This document shows, in pieces, positions 1 through 7,949 of a stretch of DNA of 17,851 nucleotides. A program made the position numbers and the translations under genes. The notes below the pieces were generated by a model. The model saw only the letters and a list, made by a program, of their open reading frames with translations. It had not been told where the DNA came from and ran no database searches. This DNA comes from Rhodoferax sp. (GTDB taxonomy: Bacteria; Pseudomonadota; Gammaproteobacteria; Burkholderiales; Burkholderiaceae): positions 1 to 17,851 of the forward strand of contig JAIFMT010000143.1 in the NCBI GenBank assembly GCA_020048295.1, given 5' to 3'. Every line of letters starts with the position of its first letter. Position 1 is the stretch's first letter.

Positions 1-11
1 CGCGATGACGT

Positions 12-335
12 TCAGCAACACAAGCTTCTGGCAATAGCCCTCAGCACTTCATTGATGCGGGTCTGCCAGCCGGGGCCTGTGGCCATGAATTTGTCAATAA
101 CGGCGGTATCAATGCGCAGCGTGATCTGGGTTTTCGAGCCACTGCCCGCAGGACGGCCAAAGCGACGCATCAGGGCAAATTCGGCAGCACCCACTTCATG
201 GGTATCAGCGTCGGCGGCAATACCAGCGCAGATGCGAAATGAACGGCGCAATCTCTCAACCCGGCGCAGGTGCTGCGCTACCGGTCTGGATTTTGGTGTA
301 GGCGGCATCGCTGACTGGTTGACCTGAAATTGCAT
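12..335 (-). CDS. brnA: BrnA-type antitoxin (apparently orphan)
   Basis: 107 aa. The C-terminal half matches the BrnA antitoxin family: an AGIAADADT segment (about residues 37-45), a GRP turn (60-62), then a KTQITLRID strand and the hallmark GPGWQTRINEVLRA (about 87-100) of the ribbon-helix-helix-like DNA-binding region. In characterised type II modules BrnA neutralises the ribonuclease BrnT and represses the operon. brnT normally lies directly upstream of brnA. Here the upstream neighbour is the DUF1015 gene, whose stop is only about 140 bases away, and no BrnT reading frame fits between. The protein ends in RAIARSLCC, unlike the usual polar tail, so the end may be altered. A shorter start at the internal Met of MPPTPKS is possible. 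Family call is fairly firm; function as a lone protein is unknown. Confidence 0.75.
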   Translation of the reverse strand: MQFQVNQSAMPPTPKSRPVAQHLRRVERLRRSFRICAGIAADADTHEVGAAEFALMRRFGRPAGSGSKTQITLRIDTAVIDKFMATGPGWQTRINEVLRAIARSLCC

Positions 336-394
336 TCACCTCGGGCGTTGACGAAACCCAGATCAGTGAAAAACCAGATTCGACTCACTTTAAG

Positions 395-443
395 GAAAAA
401 AGGCTTGCAGCCCTTTCCATGCATTCGCTTGAAGCTATTATTT
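395..443 (-). repeat. Comamonadaceae-type short interspersed palindromic repeat, copy 1
   Basis: Read on the minus strand this stretch (AATAATAGCTTCAAGCG ... GGGCTGCAAGCC then a T-run) aligns with the copy at 12900-12948, including the AAATAATAGCT start and the GGGCT..AGGC..TTTTTT end. It lies between the DUF1015 stop codon and the brnA start. With its terminal T-run it could act as a weak transcription terminator for the DUF1015 gene; that role is inference. Confidence 0.55.
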
Positions 444-475
444 GCGTAGCAATCAGCGTGCCTGGCAAGTGCTGG

Positions 476-1837
476 TCAGGTGATCTTCCTGGCTTCCATG
501 TAGAACCGCTTTTCGTGCGCATGACCGAGAGAGAAGGTTTTACGCGGCAGGGCACCCTCAAGAATGACCGTCTTGAACAATTCAGACTTGTCCATCCCGG
601 CAAAATAAAACCCCGCGTTGCCCGGCTGCATCGCCAGCCGTTCCAGCACGTCTGCACCATGCACATAGTCAATGGCCTGCGCACCACCGCCCTGTAAAAA
701 AGGGTCCAGAAAGTTTTGCACTGTGCCCACTGGCAAGTTGGACGACGGCTGGTCGATTTCAATCACGCCAAAAGATTGCCCGGCGCCGACCAGTCCAACC
801 ACTTGCCGGTTGCCTTGTGCGCTGTCAACGCGCTGGCGCATGGCCTGCGCTGTGTCCACGCGGGTGTAGTTGAGCTGCCCACCCCAGGCGCTCTTGAGCT
901 CGGCCAGCAGGTCTTGCTTCAGTCCAAACAACACGCGGTGAATTGCCTCAAACGCCAGTCCCTGGTCATGCACGTTTTCAATTTCCACCAGCGCATACCG
1001 GCTCGGATGGTCCATGCCGACCAACTGCTTTTTCGCCTCCCAGATGGCTTTGGCTGTGGCCAGCGAGTGGTTGCCGTCGCCCATGGCAAATAGCAGCACC
1101 GGCTGCGCCTGATCCACGCCGTATTTGGCGGCAAAGGTCTTGGGGTCAGCCAGCGCACGCAGGGCTTGTACCACTTGATCTTGCATCGGTGCGTTGACTG
1201 CAAAAGCGCTCAGGTGGCCGCTGCCTTGCATCAATTCAACGTCATAAAGTGACTCAAGGCTGGCTTTGGCAGCGGTCAGCGGTGCAATCACCTGGTGCTG
1301 GGGGTCATCAATCAGCACCAAAATGTGCGGCAACTCCAGCGCTGCGGCTTCACGGATTTTGATGCGCGGGGGCAGGCGGTCAACAATGGTGCCCTCGGTG
1401 GCGCGGATCAGGCTCGACGAGCCCACCCGGAAGTCATAGCACTCCAGGTCAAGGCACAGCAAGATGCCATGACGGGTTTTGCCCGCCACGCTGCGCTCGA
1501 CATAAACCAGGCCCTCATGTGGCACCAGCACCTCTGCCTGCAAGTAGTCACGCATGGTGCGGCCAATGGCTGCAATGCGCTCTGGCGCACCGGGCTTGTC
1601 CAGGTACACCTCAGGGAAAATCAGGTTCAGGGTCGAAGGCGCGTCACCGACAAACTGCTGTACCTGTTGCCAGTAGTGCGGCTCCGAGGTGTACTGATCG
1701 CAGGCAATGACCGCCCACTTTTGCAGGTCGATGCCAGTTTTGGGCAGATACACCGGTCCGATCTGGATGCCGATGTCGGTGAAATTTTTCATGGAAGTAG
1801 GCTTTGTTGAATGACGGGCGGAGTCCGCAGTAGCCAT
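476..1837 (-). CDS. DUF1015 family protein (COG4198)
   Basis: 453 aa, full length for the family. Recognisable conserved blocks are CDQYTSEPHYW (about 46-56), RIKIREAAALELPHILVLID (158-177) and the strongly conserved AMGDGNHSLATAKAIWE (251-267), followed by a YALVEIENVHDQGL stretch. Members are soluble cytosolic proteins without an established biochemical role that I can state with confidence; the GDGNHS block looks like an active or ligand site. The annotated ATG has no strong ribosome site. The internal ATG at 1792 (MKNFTDIG) gives a protein starting nearer the conserved region and is an equally good start, removing a 15-residue unconserved leader. It is divergent from the membrane-protein gene at 1979 and is followed by a repeat copy and brnA. 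Confidence 0.85.
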   Translation of the reverse strand: MATADSARHSTKPTSMKNFTDIGIQIGPVYLPKTGIDLQKWAVIACDQYTSEPHYWQQVQQFVGDAPSTLNLIFPEVYLDKPGAPERIAAIGRTMRDYLQAEVLVPHEGLVYVERSVAGKTRHGILLCLDLECYDFRVGSSSLIRATEGTIVDRLPPRIKIREAAALELPHILVLIDDPQHQVIAPLTAAKASLESLYDVELMQGSGHLSAFAVNAPMQDQVVQALRALADPKTFAAKYGVDQAQPVLLFAMGDGNHSLATAKAIWEAKKQLVGMDHPSRYALVEIENVHDQGLAFEAIHRVLFGLKQDLLAELKSAWGGQLNYTRVDTAQAMRQRVDSAQGNRQVVGLVGAGQSFGVIEIDQPSSNLPVGTVQNFLDPFLQGGGAQAIDYVHGADVLERLAMQPGNAGFYFAGMDKSELFKTVILEGALPRKTFSLGHAHEKRFYMEARKIT

Positions 1838-1978
1838 CCATTATTCACCGAGAACGCCAAGGCGCACCGTGTCATCCGGGTTGTTGCCAAGCCAGCGGCG
1901 CTGCGGCGTCAACTCGCGACGCAGGCCCCTGGGCTAAACTGCCTCTCATCAACGCCATGCCGCCCTGAGAAGCCACTG

Positions 1979-2506
1979 ATGACACTTCGCGAACTCCTGA
2001 CCCTTCTGTACCAATGGGCCGATGCGCACGCGCTGGCAGTGTTGCTGGCTGCGATTTTCTGGGGGTTGGGTGGCACGCTGCTGGCGCGCATTGCCAAAGG
2101 TGGGCACAGCGATCGCGATGGCCGCCTGATTGCCAGCGTGGTGATTGGCGGGGCCGCGCTGATGTTGGTGGCGGCATTGCTGGCGGCGGGGGTGGCGCAT
2201 GTGGCTTTCAATAAGGGGCTATTGGATGCTAACGCGCTGCTGCTGTTGGTACCGCTGGTTTGCGTGCTGGCAAGTGTTTTGGGAATTCACCGGGTTTTCC
2301 CATTGAGCGAACTGGCCAGCGTGCGCACGCTGGGTGACCTGGCAGGGTTTGCGCTGGCCTGCATCGTGCTGCTGTGGCTGCTGTCCAAGTTTCGTGGCTG
2401 GGGTGTGGCGTTTCTGGGCGGCCTGGGCAGCCTGGCGCTGATTGGGCTACTGGCCATGCTGTTGCTGCGGGTGCTGTACCGCCGCGCGTTCAGAAGCGGT
2501 AGGTGA
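1979..2506 (+). CDS. Hypothetical five-helix membrane protein
   Basis: 175 aa starting MTLRELLTLL. I chose this ATG because GAGAAG sits just upstream and the protein becomes membrane-like from here; the longer upstream frame (from 1811) overlaps the start of the divergent DUF1015 gene and looks non-coding. Hydrophobic segments occur at about 16-37, 50-72, 82-104, 118-137 and 140-165, with a basic C-terminus (RVLYRRAFRSGR) expected in the cytoplasm. I do not recognise a family or motif. It stands alone on the plus strand between two minus-strand genes. Confidence 0.7.
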   Translation: MTLRELLTLLYQWADAHALAVLLAAIFWGLGGTLLARIAKGGHSDRDGRLIASVVIGGAALMLVAALLAAGVAHVAFNKGLLDANALLLLVPLVCVLASVLGIHRVFPLSELASVRTLGDLAGFALACIVLLWLLSKFRGWGVAFLGGLGSLALIGLLAMLLLRVLYRRAFRSGR

Positions 2507-2708
2507 GGTGCTTGTTGTCAATTCCCGATATCTCAAGCGTCGTTCAGGTCAATCCTGGCTGGATGAATCGCCCCGTTCCAGCCAACCCCAAGCTGCTGCC
2601 TGGCGTAAAGAACGGCAGCGACCAAGAAAAATGTTCCGGTTTGATTTGATGGTCTTGCGCGTCTTGCATCGGTGGGGCAGTCAATTGACCCGGTACTCAA
2701 GGTACGCC

Positions 2709-4010
2709 CTATGGCGTGTCGCTTGAGGTGCAAGGGCCGAGCCAGGCCAGCAGTTGCTGCGTGACCAGGGGGTGGCTTAGCAATTGCATGTGGTTGGTGC
2801 GGTACACGATGCACTGGTTCTCGGGTGCAAACAGCAGCTGGCGGGCCGGGTCGTCGTGCATGCCCAGCGCGCTATGCAGCGGCACCAGACCGTCGCCTAC
2901 CAGCCGGTCGGCCAACCTGCTGCGCTTGGCGGCCGTGGTGGCGGCCACGGCAAAGCAGGCCACGCCCTCGGGCAGCGCCAGCGGTTGGCGGCTGTCGGGC
3001 TTGCGGTGAAAGCGGTCGTGGCCTTGCCAGTCAAGGTCCAGCACATGGCCGTAGCGTAGGTCGGTGACCCCGGCGCTGCGCAGTTGGCCCAATGCGGCAA
3101 ACGGGCGGCTGTAGGGGGTGCTGCCCAGCACCACGTCAATCCAGTTGCCAGCGCGCTCCAGCGGCGCACCGTGATGCGGTGTGCCCAGAAAGACAATGTT
3201 TTTCAGGTACTTGGGCCAAGTCAGACCAGCTTGCGTAGCGTAATGCAGGGCACTGCGGATGACCAGTCCGCCCATGCTGTGCACCAGCACGCTCAATTCG
3301 GCCAGGGGCTGCGGCCAGTGACGCAGCAGGTCTTCAAGCTGGGTGGCCAGCGCATGGCCGTTTTGCGACACATGCAGACCGCTGTTGTAGCGCAGGTAAA
3401 TGGGAGTGTAGCCCAGCGCCTGAGCCAGCGTGGCGGCGTGGTTGACGCGCTGGCCGTTGTGCTGCGCGGTCCACTGCAGGTCATTCATGCACAGGCCATG
3501 AATCACCAGCAGCAGCTTGGGGCTGGTCTGTGGTGGCTGACAACTATATGAAAAAATGACCTCTGGCCCTTGTTTTACTTGCGATGAGTGCTCTTGATAA
3601 CGTAGCGTCATCGGTAGCGCCAGCGGATTCGCGCTGGCTTGCAGCCGGTCGCCCATCACGCCATTGAGCGCAGCCACCACCGCAGCGCGCTCGGGCGATT
3701 CGTCAGTCTGGCCTTCCAGCGATTGCAGCACAGGTTCCAGCCGCTTTAACGCACTGTCGATGCCCCGTCCGATCAGCCCTGTCACCCCCTGAATGCTCTG
3801 GTAAATCAGGCCGGTCAAGCCCCGCGTTTGTGCCGGGGTGTCACCGCTGGGTGCGCCCAGCGTGCGCCAGACTGACTGGTGCACGCCCTCGGTGATCGTC
3901 GTCAGCGCCTGGGTGGCCTGCGTGGCCAGCAGGGCGGTGGCCCGCAAATCAGAGGCGCGAAGGTGACGGACGGGCTTTTTGGGGGGGTGGGACGGGTTCA
4001 TGTGCGTCAT
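2709..4010 (-). CDS. Alpha/beta-hydrolase, lipase/PGAP1-like
   Basis: 433 aa from the ATG of MTHMNPS; a GTG at 4082 gives 457 aa and an ATG at 4001 gives 430, and none has a clear ribosome site. The catalytic domain begins at LLLVIHGLCMNDLQW (oxyanion region, about 167-181), has the nucleophile elbow VHSMGG (Ser about 245), a probable catalytic Asp in VGDGLVPLHS (about 373) and His in NHMQLLSHP (about 407), in the order expected for lipases and GPI-deacylase-like esterases. The first 130 residues are a helix-rich region of unknown role. No signal peptide is obvious. About 20 residues between the two regions (about 136-155) are encoded by a likely interspersed repeat. It lies 81 bases after dctP1 on the same strand with a hairpin between, so it may or may not belong to that operon. 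Substrate unknown. Confidence 0.8.
   Translation of the reverse strand: MTHMNPSHPPKKPVRHLRASDLRATALLATQATQALTTITEGVHQSVWRTLGAPSGDTPAQTRGLTGLIYQSIQGVTGLIGRGIDSALKRLEPVLQSLEGQTDESPERAAVVAALNGVMGDRLQASANPLALPMTLRYQEHSSQVKQGPEVIFSYSCQPPQTSPKLLLVIHGLCMNDLQWTAQHNGQRVNHAATLAQALGYTPIYLRYNSGLHVSQNGHALATQLEDLLRHWPQPLAELSVLVHSMGGLVIRSALHYATQAGLTWPKYLKNIVFLGTPHHGAPLERAGNWIDVVLGSTPYSRPFAALGQLRSAGVTDLRYGHVLDLDWQGHDRFHRKPDSRQPLALPEGVACFAVAATTAAKRSRLADRLVGDGLVPLHSALGMHDDPARQLLFAPENQCIVYRTNHMQLLSHPLVTQQLLAWLGPCTSSDTP
3544..3602 (-). repeat. Short interspersed repeat, probable diverged copy 2 inside the hydrolase gene
   Basis: On the minus strand the segment ends GGGCCAGAGGTCATTTTTTC, close to GGGCTAAAGGCTAATTTTTT of the copy at 12900-12948, and carries the CGCAAG..ACAAGGGC arrangement also seen at 8511-8543. 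It is translated in frame as a short polar stretch between the N-terminal region and the catalytic domain of the hydrolase. The match is diverged, so this copy is less sure than those at 8056 and 12900. Confidence 0.4.
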
Positions 4011-4043
4011 TGTGGCGGTGCCAGCGCCATCGCGCCGGCTCCG

Positions 4044-4065
4044 GGTTAGTGGCTGGTAACTAACC
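4044..4065. promoter_or_regulatory. Hairpin between dctP1 and the hydrolase gene
   Basis: GGTTAGT (4044-4050) and ACTAACC (4059-4065) are perfect 7-base complements around an 8-base loop. It lies 27 bases after the dctP1 stop in the direction of transcription and upstream of the likely hydrolase start. No T-run follows on the minus strand, so an intrinsic terminator is unlikely; an mRNA 3'-end stabiliser, attenuator or operator is possible. Confidence 0.4.
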
Positions 4066-4091
4066 TGCGCAGCCGGGTGCACCCATCGAGC

Positions 4092-5132
4092 TTACTTCTT
4101 GCGCGCCGCAATGGCCGCTTCGGCGGCTTTCACCAGGTCTGCGCCGACAGTGGTTTTCCATTTGTCATACACCGGGCGGGTGGCCTTGACGAAGGATTCA
4201 CGCTCGGCCGGGCTGAGCTGCGTTACCGTCACCCCCATCGCGGCGATGTCTTTCAGCAGCGGCTGACCGGGTTCCACCAGGCCCTTGCGGGCCAGCATAA
4301 TTTCCTGCTTGCCGGCATCCACGGCGGCCTGGCGCACCACTGCCTGGTCGGCCGGAGTCCAGGATGCCCAGATTTCCTTGTTCACCACAAAAATCAGTGG
4401 GTCAGCCATGTAGCCCCAGGTGGTGACAAACTTCTGGCCGACGTTATGCATTTTCAGCACAGTGAACAAGAACAACGGGTTTTCCTGACCATCGACAGCG
4501 CCGCTGGACAAGGCGGGTTGTGCGTCAGCCCAGCTCATTTGCGTCGGGTTGGCCCCCAGGGCGCTGAACATGTCAGAGAAAATCGGCGACCCCACGATGC
4601 GGATTTTCATGCCCTTGAGGTCGGCCGGCGACTTGATGGCGCGTTTGGAGTTGGTCAGCTCGCGGTAGCCGTTTTCACCCCAGGCCAGTGGCACCACGCC
4701 GGACTTGTCGAGCGTGGCAAAAATCTTTTGGCCCACCTCGCCCTGCGTCAGCGCGTCAATGGCGGCATAGTCAGGCATCAGGAACGGCAGCGAAAACAGA
4801 TTGAGCTGCTTGACCTGCGGCGACCAGTTGATGGTGGAGCCGACCGCCATGTCGATCACGCCCTGGCGCAGCGCTGAAAACTCACGCGTCTGGTCGCCCT
4901 GAATCAGCGACACGCCAGGGTACAGCTTGATGTTGATGCGGCCTTGCGTGCGCTCTTTTACCAGGTCAGCCCACATCTTGCCGGCCTGTCCCCACGGTGT
5001 GGGTGGGCCCAGCACCAGCGACATGCGGTATTCGGCCTTGTAAACCGACTCCGCCACTGCTGCCGTCGAAACCGCCCCCAGCGCCGCAGCAGCAGCCAGC
5101 AAGGCCATCAGCGTTCTACGAAATTTCACCAT
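4092..5132 (-). CDS. dctP: TRAP transporter substrate-binding protein DctP (system 1)
   Basis: 346 aa periplasmic solute receptor of a tripartite ATP-independent transporter, which delivers an organic acid to the DctQM membrane complex. The start at the ATG of MVKFRRTL is fixed by AAGGAGA about 6 bases upstream; the longer frame to 5162 would swallow that site. A Sec signal peptide (KFRR, hydrophobic run, cut near AVA-ES at 27-28) precedes the DctP domain. Family blocks visible are GENGYRELTNSKRAIKSP, LKGMKIRI with the carboxylate-binding Arg, and LSSGAVDGQENPL. It is the last TRAP gene of the operon, 31 bases after dctM1, so component order here is Q-M-P rather than the commoner P-Q-M. Ligand cannot be read from sequence; a carboxylate is expected from the family. 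Confidence 0.92.
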   Translation of the reverse strand: MVKFRRTLMALLAAAAALGAVSTAAVAESVYKAEYRMSLVLGPPTPWGQAGKMWADLVKERTQGRINIKLYPGVSLIQGDQTREFSALRQGVIDMAVGSTINWSPQVKQLNLFSLPFLMPDYAAIDALTQGEVGQKIFATLDKSGVVPLAWGENGYRELTNSKRAIKSPADLKGMKIRIVGSPIFSDMFSALGANPTQMSWADAQPALSSGAVDGQENPLFLFTVLKMHNVGQKFVTTWGYMADPLIFVVNKEIWASWTPADQAVVRQAAVDAGKQEIMLARKGLVEPGQPLLKDIAAMGVTVTQLSPAERESFVKATRPVYDKWKTTVGADLVKAAEAAIAARKK

Positions 5133-5163
5133 TTCAAGTCTCCTTTTGTTGAAAAAATACACC

Positions 5164-6462
5164 TCAATACCCTAAATAGCGTGGTAACCACAAGGCCAGC
5201 TCGGGCCAGACGATCACCGCCACCATCACCAAAAACATCGACAGCAGCAGCCAACCCACCCAGCGCACGGTCTCTTCCATGCGCACGCCGGCAATGCGGC
5301 ACGACACCATCAGGTTCACCGCCAGGGGTGGCGTGAACTGGCCCAGCGCCACCTTCAGCGTCAAGATCACGCCAAACCACACCGGGTCCCAGTGGTAGAA
5401 CTGCACGATCGGCCAAAGCAGCGGCACAAAAATCAGAAAAATCGACACCCCGTCGAGAAACATGCCCACCGTGATCAGCATCAAAATCAGCAGCGCCAGC
5501 ACGCCGTATTCGCCCAGCCCGCTGTTGACGATGGCGTTGGTCACCGGATCAATCACCCCGAGCGTCGAGAGCGAATAGGCAAAAATACCGGCCAGCGACA
5601 CCACCAGCAAAATAATCGCCGACAGTTCACCCGACTCCTGCAAGATCACAAACAGGTCGCGTACCTTGATGGTGCGGTGAATGGCCATGCCGACAAACAG
5701 GCCGTAAAACACCGCCACCACGGCCGCTTCGGTGGGCGTGAACCACCCGGCGCGCATGCCGCCCAAAATCAGGATCGGCGCGGCCAAGCCCCAGGAGGCT
5801 TCTTTCAGGCTTTGCCAGAACGCCGGGCGTGGCAGGCTCGACTCGAGCGCGCCCATCTTGTGCTGGCGCGCCATCAGCACGGTCGGCACGATCAGCGCCA
5901 GTCCGGCCAACACGCCCGGAATCATGCCCGCAGCAAACAGCGCCGGCACTGAGGCACCGGGTACCAGCACTGAATAGACGATGAACGCCACCGACGGTGG
6001 AATCAGAATGTCGGTGGCCGCCGCCGCCCCCACCACGCTGGCCGAAAATGACGCCGGGTAGCCTGCGCGTGACATGGCCGCGATCATCACCGCGCCGACA
6101 GCCGCCGCATTGGCCGGGCCCGAGCCCGAAATGCCCCCCAGAAACATCGCCACCAGAATTGCCACCATCGGCAGCATGCCCGGGCCACGGCCAACCATGG
6201 CAATGGCAAAGTTCACCAGCCGCAGCGCCACGCCCGAGCGGTCAAAAATCGAACCCACCAGCACAAACATCGGAATCGCCAGCAGCGGGTACTTGCCCAG
6301 CCCGGCGTAGAAGTTTTGCGGCACTGCCAGCAGGCCAAACCACGGCGCATCAGCATTGGCCAGCGCAATGCAGCCGGCACCCGCCAACCCCAGGGCCGCA
6401 CCAATCGGCACACCCAGCAGCATCATGGCCAGAAAAGCCACAAACAGCAGCGTTGGAATCAT
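5164..6462 (-). CDS. dctM: TRAP transporter large permease DctM (system 1)
   Basis: 432 aa, normal length for the 12-helix DctM permease, the ion-coupled transport subunit in the inner membrane. The start is the ATG of MIPTLLFVAFLAM, which forms an ATGA overlap with the dctQ1 stop; upstream in-frame residues belong to the DctQ reading frame region. Typical features are the first helix followed by GVPIGAALGLAG, a GRGPGMLPMVAILVAMFLGG segment, GSGPANAAAVGAVMIAAM with the conserved small-residue/polar loop, and ILIPPSVAFIVY. The C-terminal half repeats this pattern (FTPPLAVNLMVSCRIAGV). It shares only family-level features with DctM2 of the same operon, so the two are not a recent duplication. 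Confidence 0.93.
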   Translation of the reverse strand: MIPTLLFVAFLAMMLLGVPIGAALGLAGAGCIALANADAPWFGLLAVPQNFYAGLGKYPLLAIPMFVLVGSIFDRSGVALRLVNFAIAMVGRGPGMLPMVAILVAMFLGGISGSGPANAAAVGAVMIAAMSRAGYPASFSASVVGAAAATDILIPPSVAFIVYSVLVPGASVPALFAAGMIPGVLAGLALIVPTVLMARQHKMGALESSLPRPAFWQSLKEASWGLAAPILILGGMRAGWFTPTEAAVVAVFYGLFVGMAIHRTIKVRDLFVILQESGELSAIILLVVSLAGIFAYSLSTLGVIDPVTNAIVNSGLGEYGVLALLILMLITVGMFLDGVSIFLIFVPLLWPIVQFYHWDPVWFGVILTLKVALGQFTPPLAVNLMVSCRIAGVRMEETVRWVGWLLLSMFLVMVAVIVWPELALWLPRYLGY

Positions 6463-6986
6463 GACCGCCGCCCGCGACGGATGAACAAGCCCAGCGCGCG
6501 CCCGGCAATCGCCACTGACATGATGGGCAGCCAGATGGTGTACCACCACTGCGGCACGCCAATACCTGGCGAGGTTTCGCCATAGCGGATGTCGTCATAC
6601 ACCATGCGGCTGCTTAAAACGGCAATCAGCGCAAACAGCACGAACACCATGATCGCGCCAAAGCGCGCCAGCGCCCGCTGCCGCTTGGGGGAGCCACTGT
6701 CGGCAAAAAACTCGATGCGAATTTGCCGGTTGCGCGCCACCGACGCCGAACCGGCCACCAGCGCCAGGGCGATCATCAAAAAAACCGAAAACTCCTCGGT
6801 CCAGGCAAACGACTGGTCAGAAAAGTAGCGCACCAGCACATTGGCAAAGGTGATCAGCGCCAGCAGGGCCATGATGATGACGGTCAGCCAGTCCTCAATG
6901 TGGAGCGGAATGCGCGCCACCTCGGGCGGCTCGGCCGGGTCGTGCACTTCAAGCGGCAAATGGGTGGGTTCGTGAGGCAGGTGCAT
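6459..6986 (-). CDS. dctQ: TRAP transporter small permease DctQ (system 1)
   Basis: 175 aa, four predicted helices at about 33-53, 64-84, 107-127 and 148-168, as expected for the small integral membrane subunit that pairs with DctM and docks DctP. The FAWTEEF motif at about 60-66 and the RIEFF stretch after helix 2 are typical of the family. A polar 30-residue N-terminus rich in Pro, His and Glu precedes helix 1. The gene starts 9 bases after the E1beta stop and its stop overlaps the dctM1 start by ATGA, so translation is likely coupled. Confidence 0.9.
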   Translation of the reverse strand: MHLPHEPTHLPLEVHDPAEPPEVARIPLHIEDWLTVIIMALLALITFANVLVRYFSDQSFAWTEEFSVFLMIALALVAGSASVARNRQIRIEFFADSGSPKRQRALARFGAIMVFVLFALIAVLSSRMVYDDIRYGETSPGIGVPQWWYTIWLPIMSVAIAGRALGLFIRRGRRS

Positions 6987-6995
6987 GATGAAAAA

Positions 6996-7949
6996 TTAGC
7001 TCAGCATGGCGCGTACGCACGCTGCGACGGCTTGCACACTAATGCGTGATTGTGCTTCCAGAACCGACGAGTAGCCCACCGGAATGCGCGGGGCACCCAG
7101 GCGCTTGACTCGCGCACCCGTCATTTCGGCCACCGTAGCGGCAATCTCTGCGCCAAAGCCGGCCACCTGGATCGCCTCGTGCACCACCAGCAGGCGGCCC
7201 GTTCTGGCAGCCGAATTCAGCACGGTGTCGCGGTCCCACGGCCAGATCGAGCGCAGGTCAATCAGCTCCACGTCGATGCCCTCAGCGGCCAACGTGGCGC
7301 AGGCCTGTTCGCACAGCAGCGCCTGGCGGCTCCAGCTCACCAAGGTCAGCGCATTGCCACGCAAACGAACGGCGGCCTGGCCCAGCGGCACCTGCAAGGC
7401 TTCATCCACCTCGCCGGTAGTGCCCCACAGCGTCTTGTGCTCAATAAAGATCACCGGGTCGCCACAGGCGAGCGCCGCGCGCAACAGCGAATAATTGTCT
7501 TGTGGCGTCGCGGGGCACACCACCACCACACCCGGCAGCGCGGCAAACCAGGCCTCAAAGCTCTGCGAATGCTGCGCCGCCGAGGCATCCCAGATGCCCC
7601 CAGGCAGCCGCGCCACCAGCGGCACGCGGCCCTGGCCACCAAACATGTAGCGGTTTTTCGCCGCCTGGTTGACGATCTCGTCCATACCGCACAGGGCAAA
7701 GTCGGCCACCCGCATCTCCACCACCGGGCGCATGCCAGCCAGCGCCATGCCGACACCCGCGCCCATGATGGCGGCTTCGCTGATCGGCGTGTCGATGACG
7801 CGATCAGGCCCAAATGCTTGCTGCAAACCGGCGTACTGACCAAAAATGCCGCCGCGCCCGACGTCTTCGCCAAGCACCAGCACGCGCGGGTCGGCCATCA
7901 TTTCAAGCTGCAAGGCGCGCACCGCCGCTTGCGCATAACTCAGAACCAT
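6996..7949 (-). CDS. 2-oxoacid/acetoin dehydrogenase E1 component, beta subunit
   Basis: 317 aa transketolase-like E1 beta subunit (AcoB/PdhB type). It forms an alpha2beta2 tetramer with the neighbouring alpha subunit and carries half of the thiamine diphosphate site. Visible landmarks are GEDVGRGGIFG (27-37), DTPISEAAIMGAG with the conserved Glu58 that activates the cofactor aminopyrimidine, RLPGG (114-118), HSQSFEAWF with the conserved active-site His127, and a C-terminal transketolase domain ending in a VGYSSVLE segment. The ATG overlaps the alpha gene by 10 bases and has a good site, GGAGAAGG, inside the end of the alpha gene. No lipoyl E2 or E3 gene is nearby, so the reaction (pyruvate, branched-chain oxoacid or acetoin cleavage) cannot be decided; similarity in style favours acetoin-dehydrogenase-like enzymes. 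Confidence 0.92.
   Translation of the reverse strand: MVLSYAQAAVRALQLEMMADPRVLVLGEDVGRGGIFGQYAGLQQAFGPDRVIDTPISEAAIMGAGVGMALAGMRPVVEMRVADFALCGMDEIVNQAAKNRYMFGGQGRVPLVARLPGGIWDASAAQHSQSFEAWFAALPGVVVVCPATPQDNYSLLRAALACGDPVIFIEHKTLWGTTGEVDEALQVPLGQAAVRLRGNALTLVSWSRQALLCEQACATLAAEGIDVELIDLRSIWPWDRDTVLNSAARTGRLLVVHEAIQVAGFGAEIAATVAEMTGARVKRLGAPRIPVGYSSVLEAQSRISVQAVAACVRAMLS

Noticed and set aside
344..475. Possible brnT gene upstream of brnA.
   Set aside because: Too short, and no BrnT-like frame on either strand; part of it is a dispersed repeat.
1811..1978. 56-codon N-terminal extension of the membrane protein.
   Set aside because: It overlaps the divergent DUF1015 gene, has no membrane character, and a better start with a ribosome site lies at 1979.
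2507..2708. Gap after the membrane protein, with short frames on both strands.
   Set aside because: 202 bases; neither frame gives a recognisable product and no repeat or terminator is evident.
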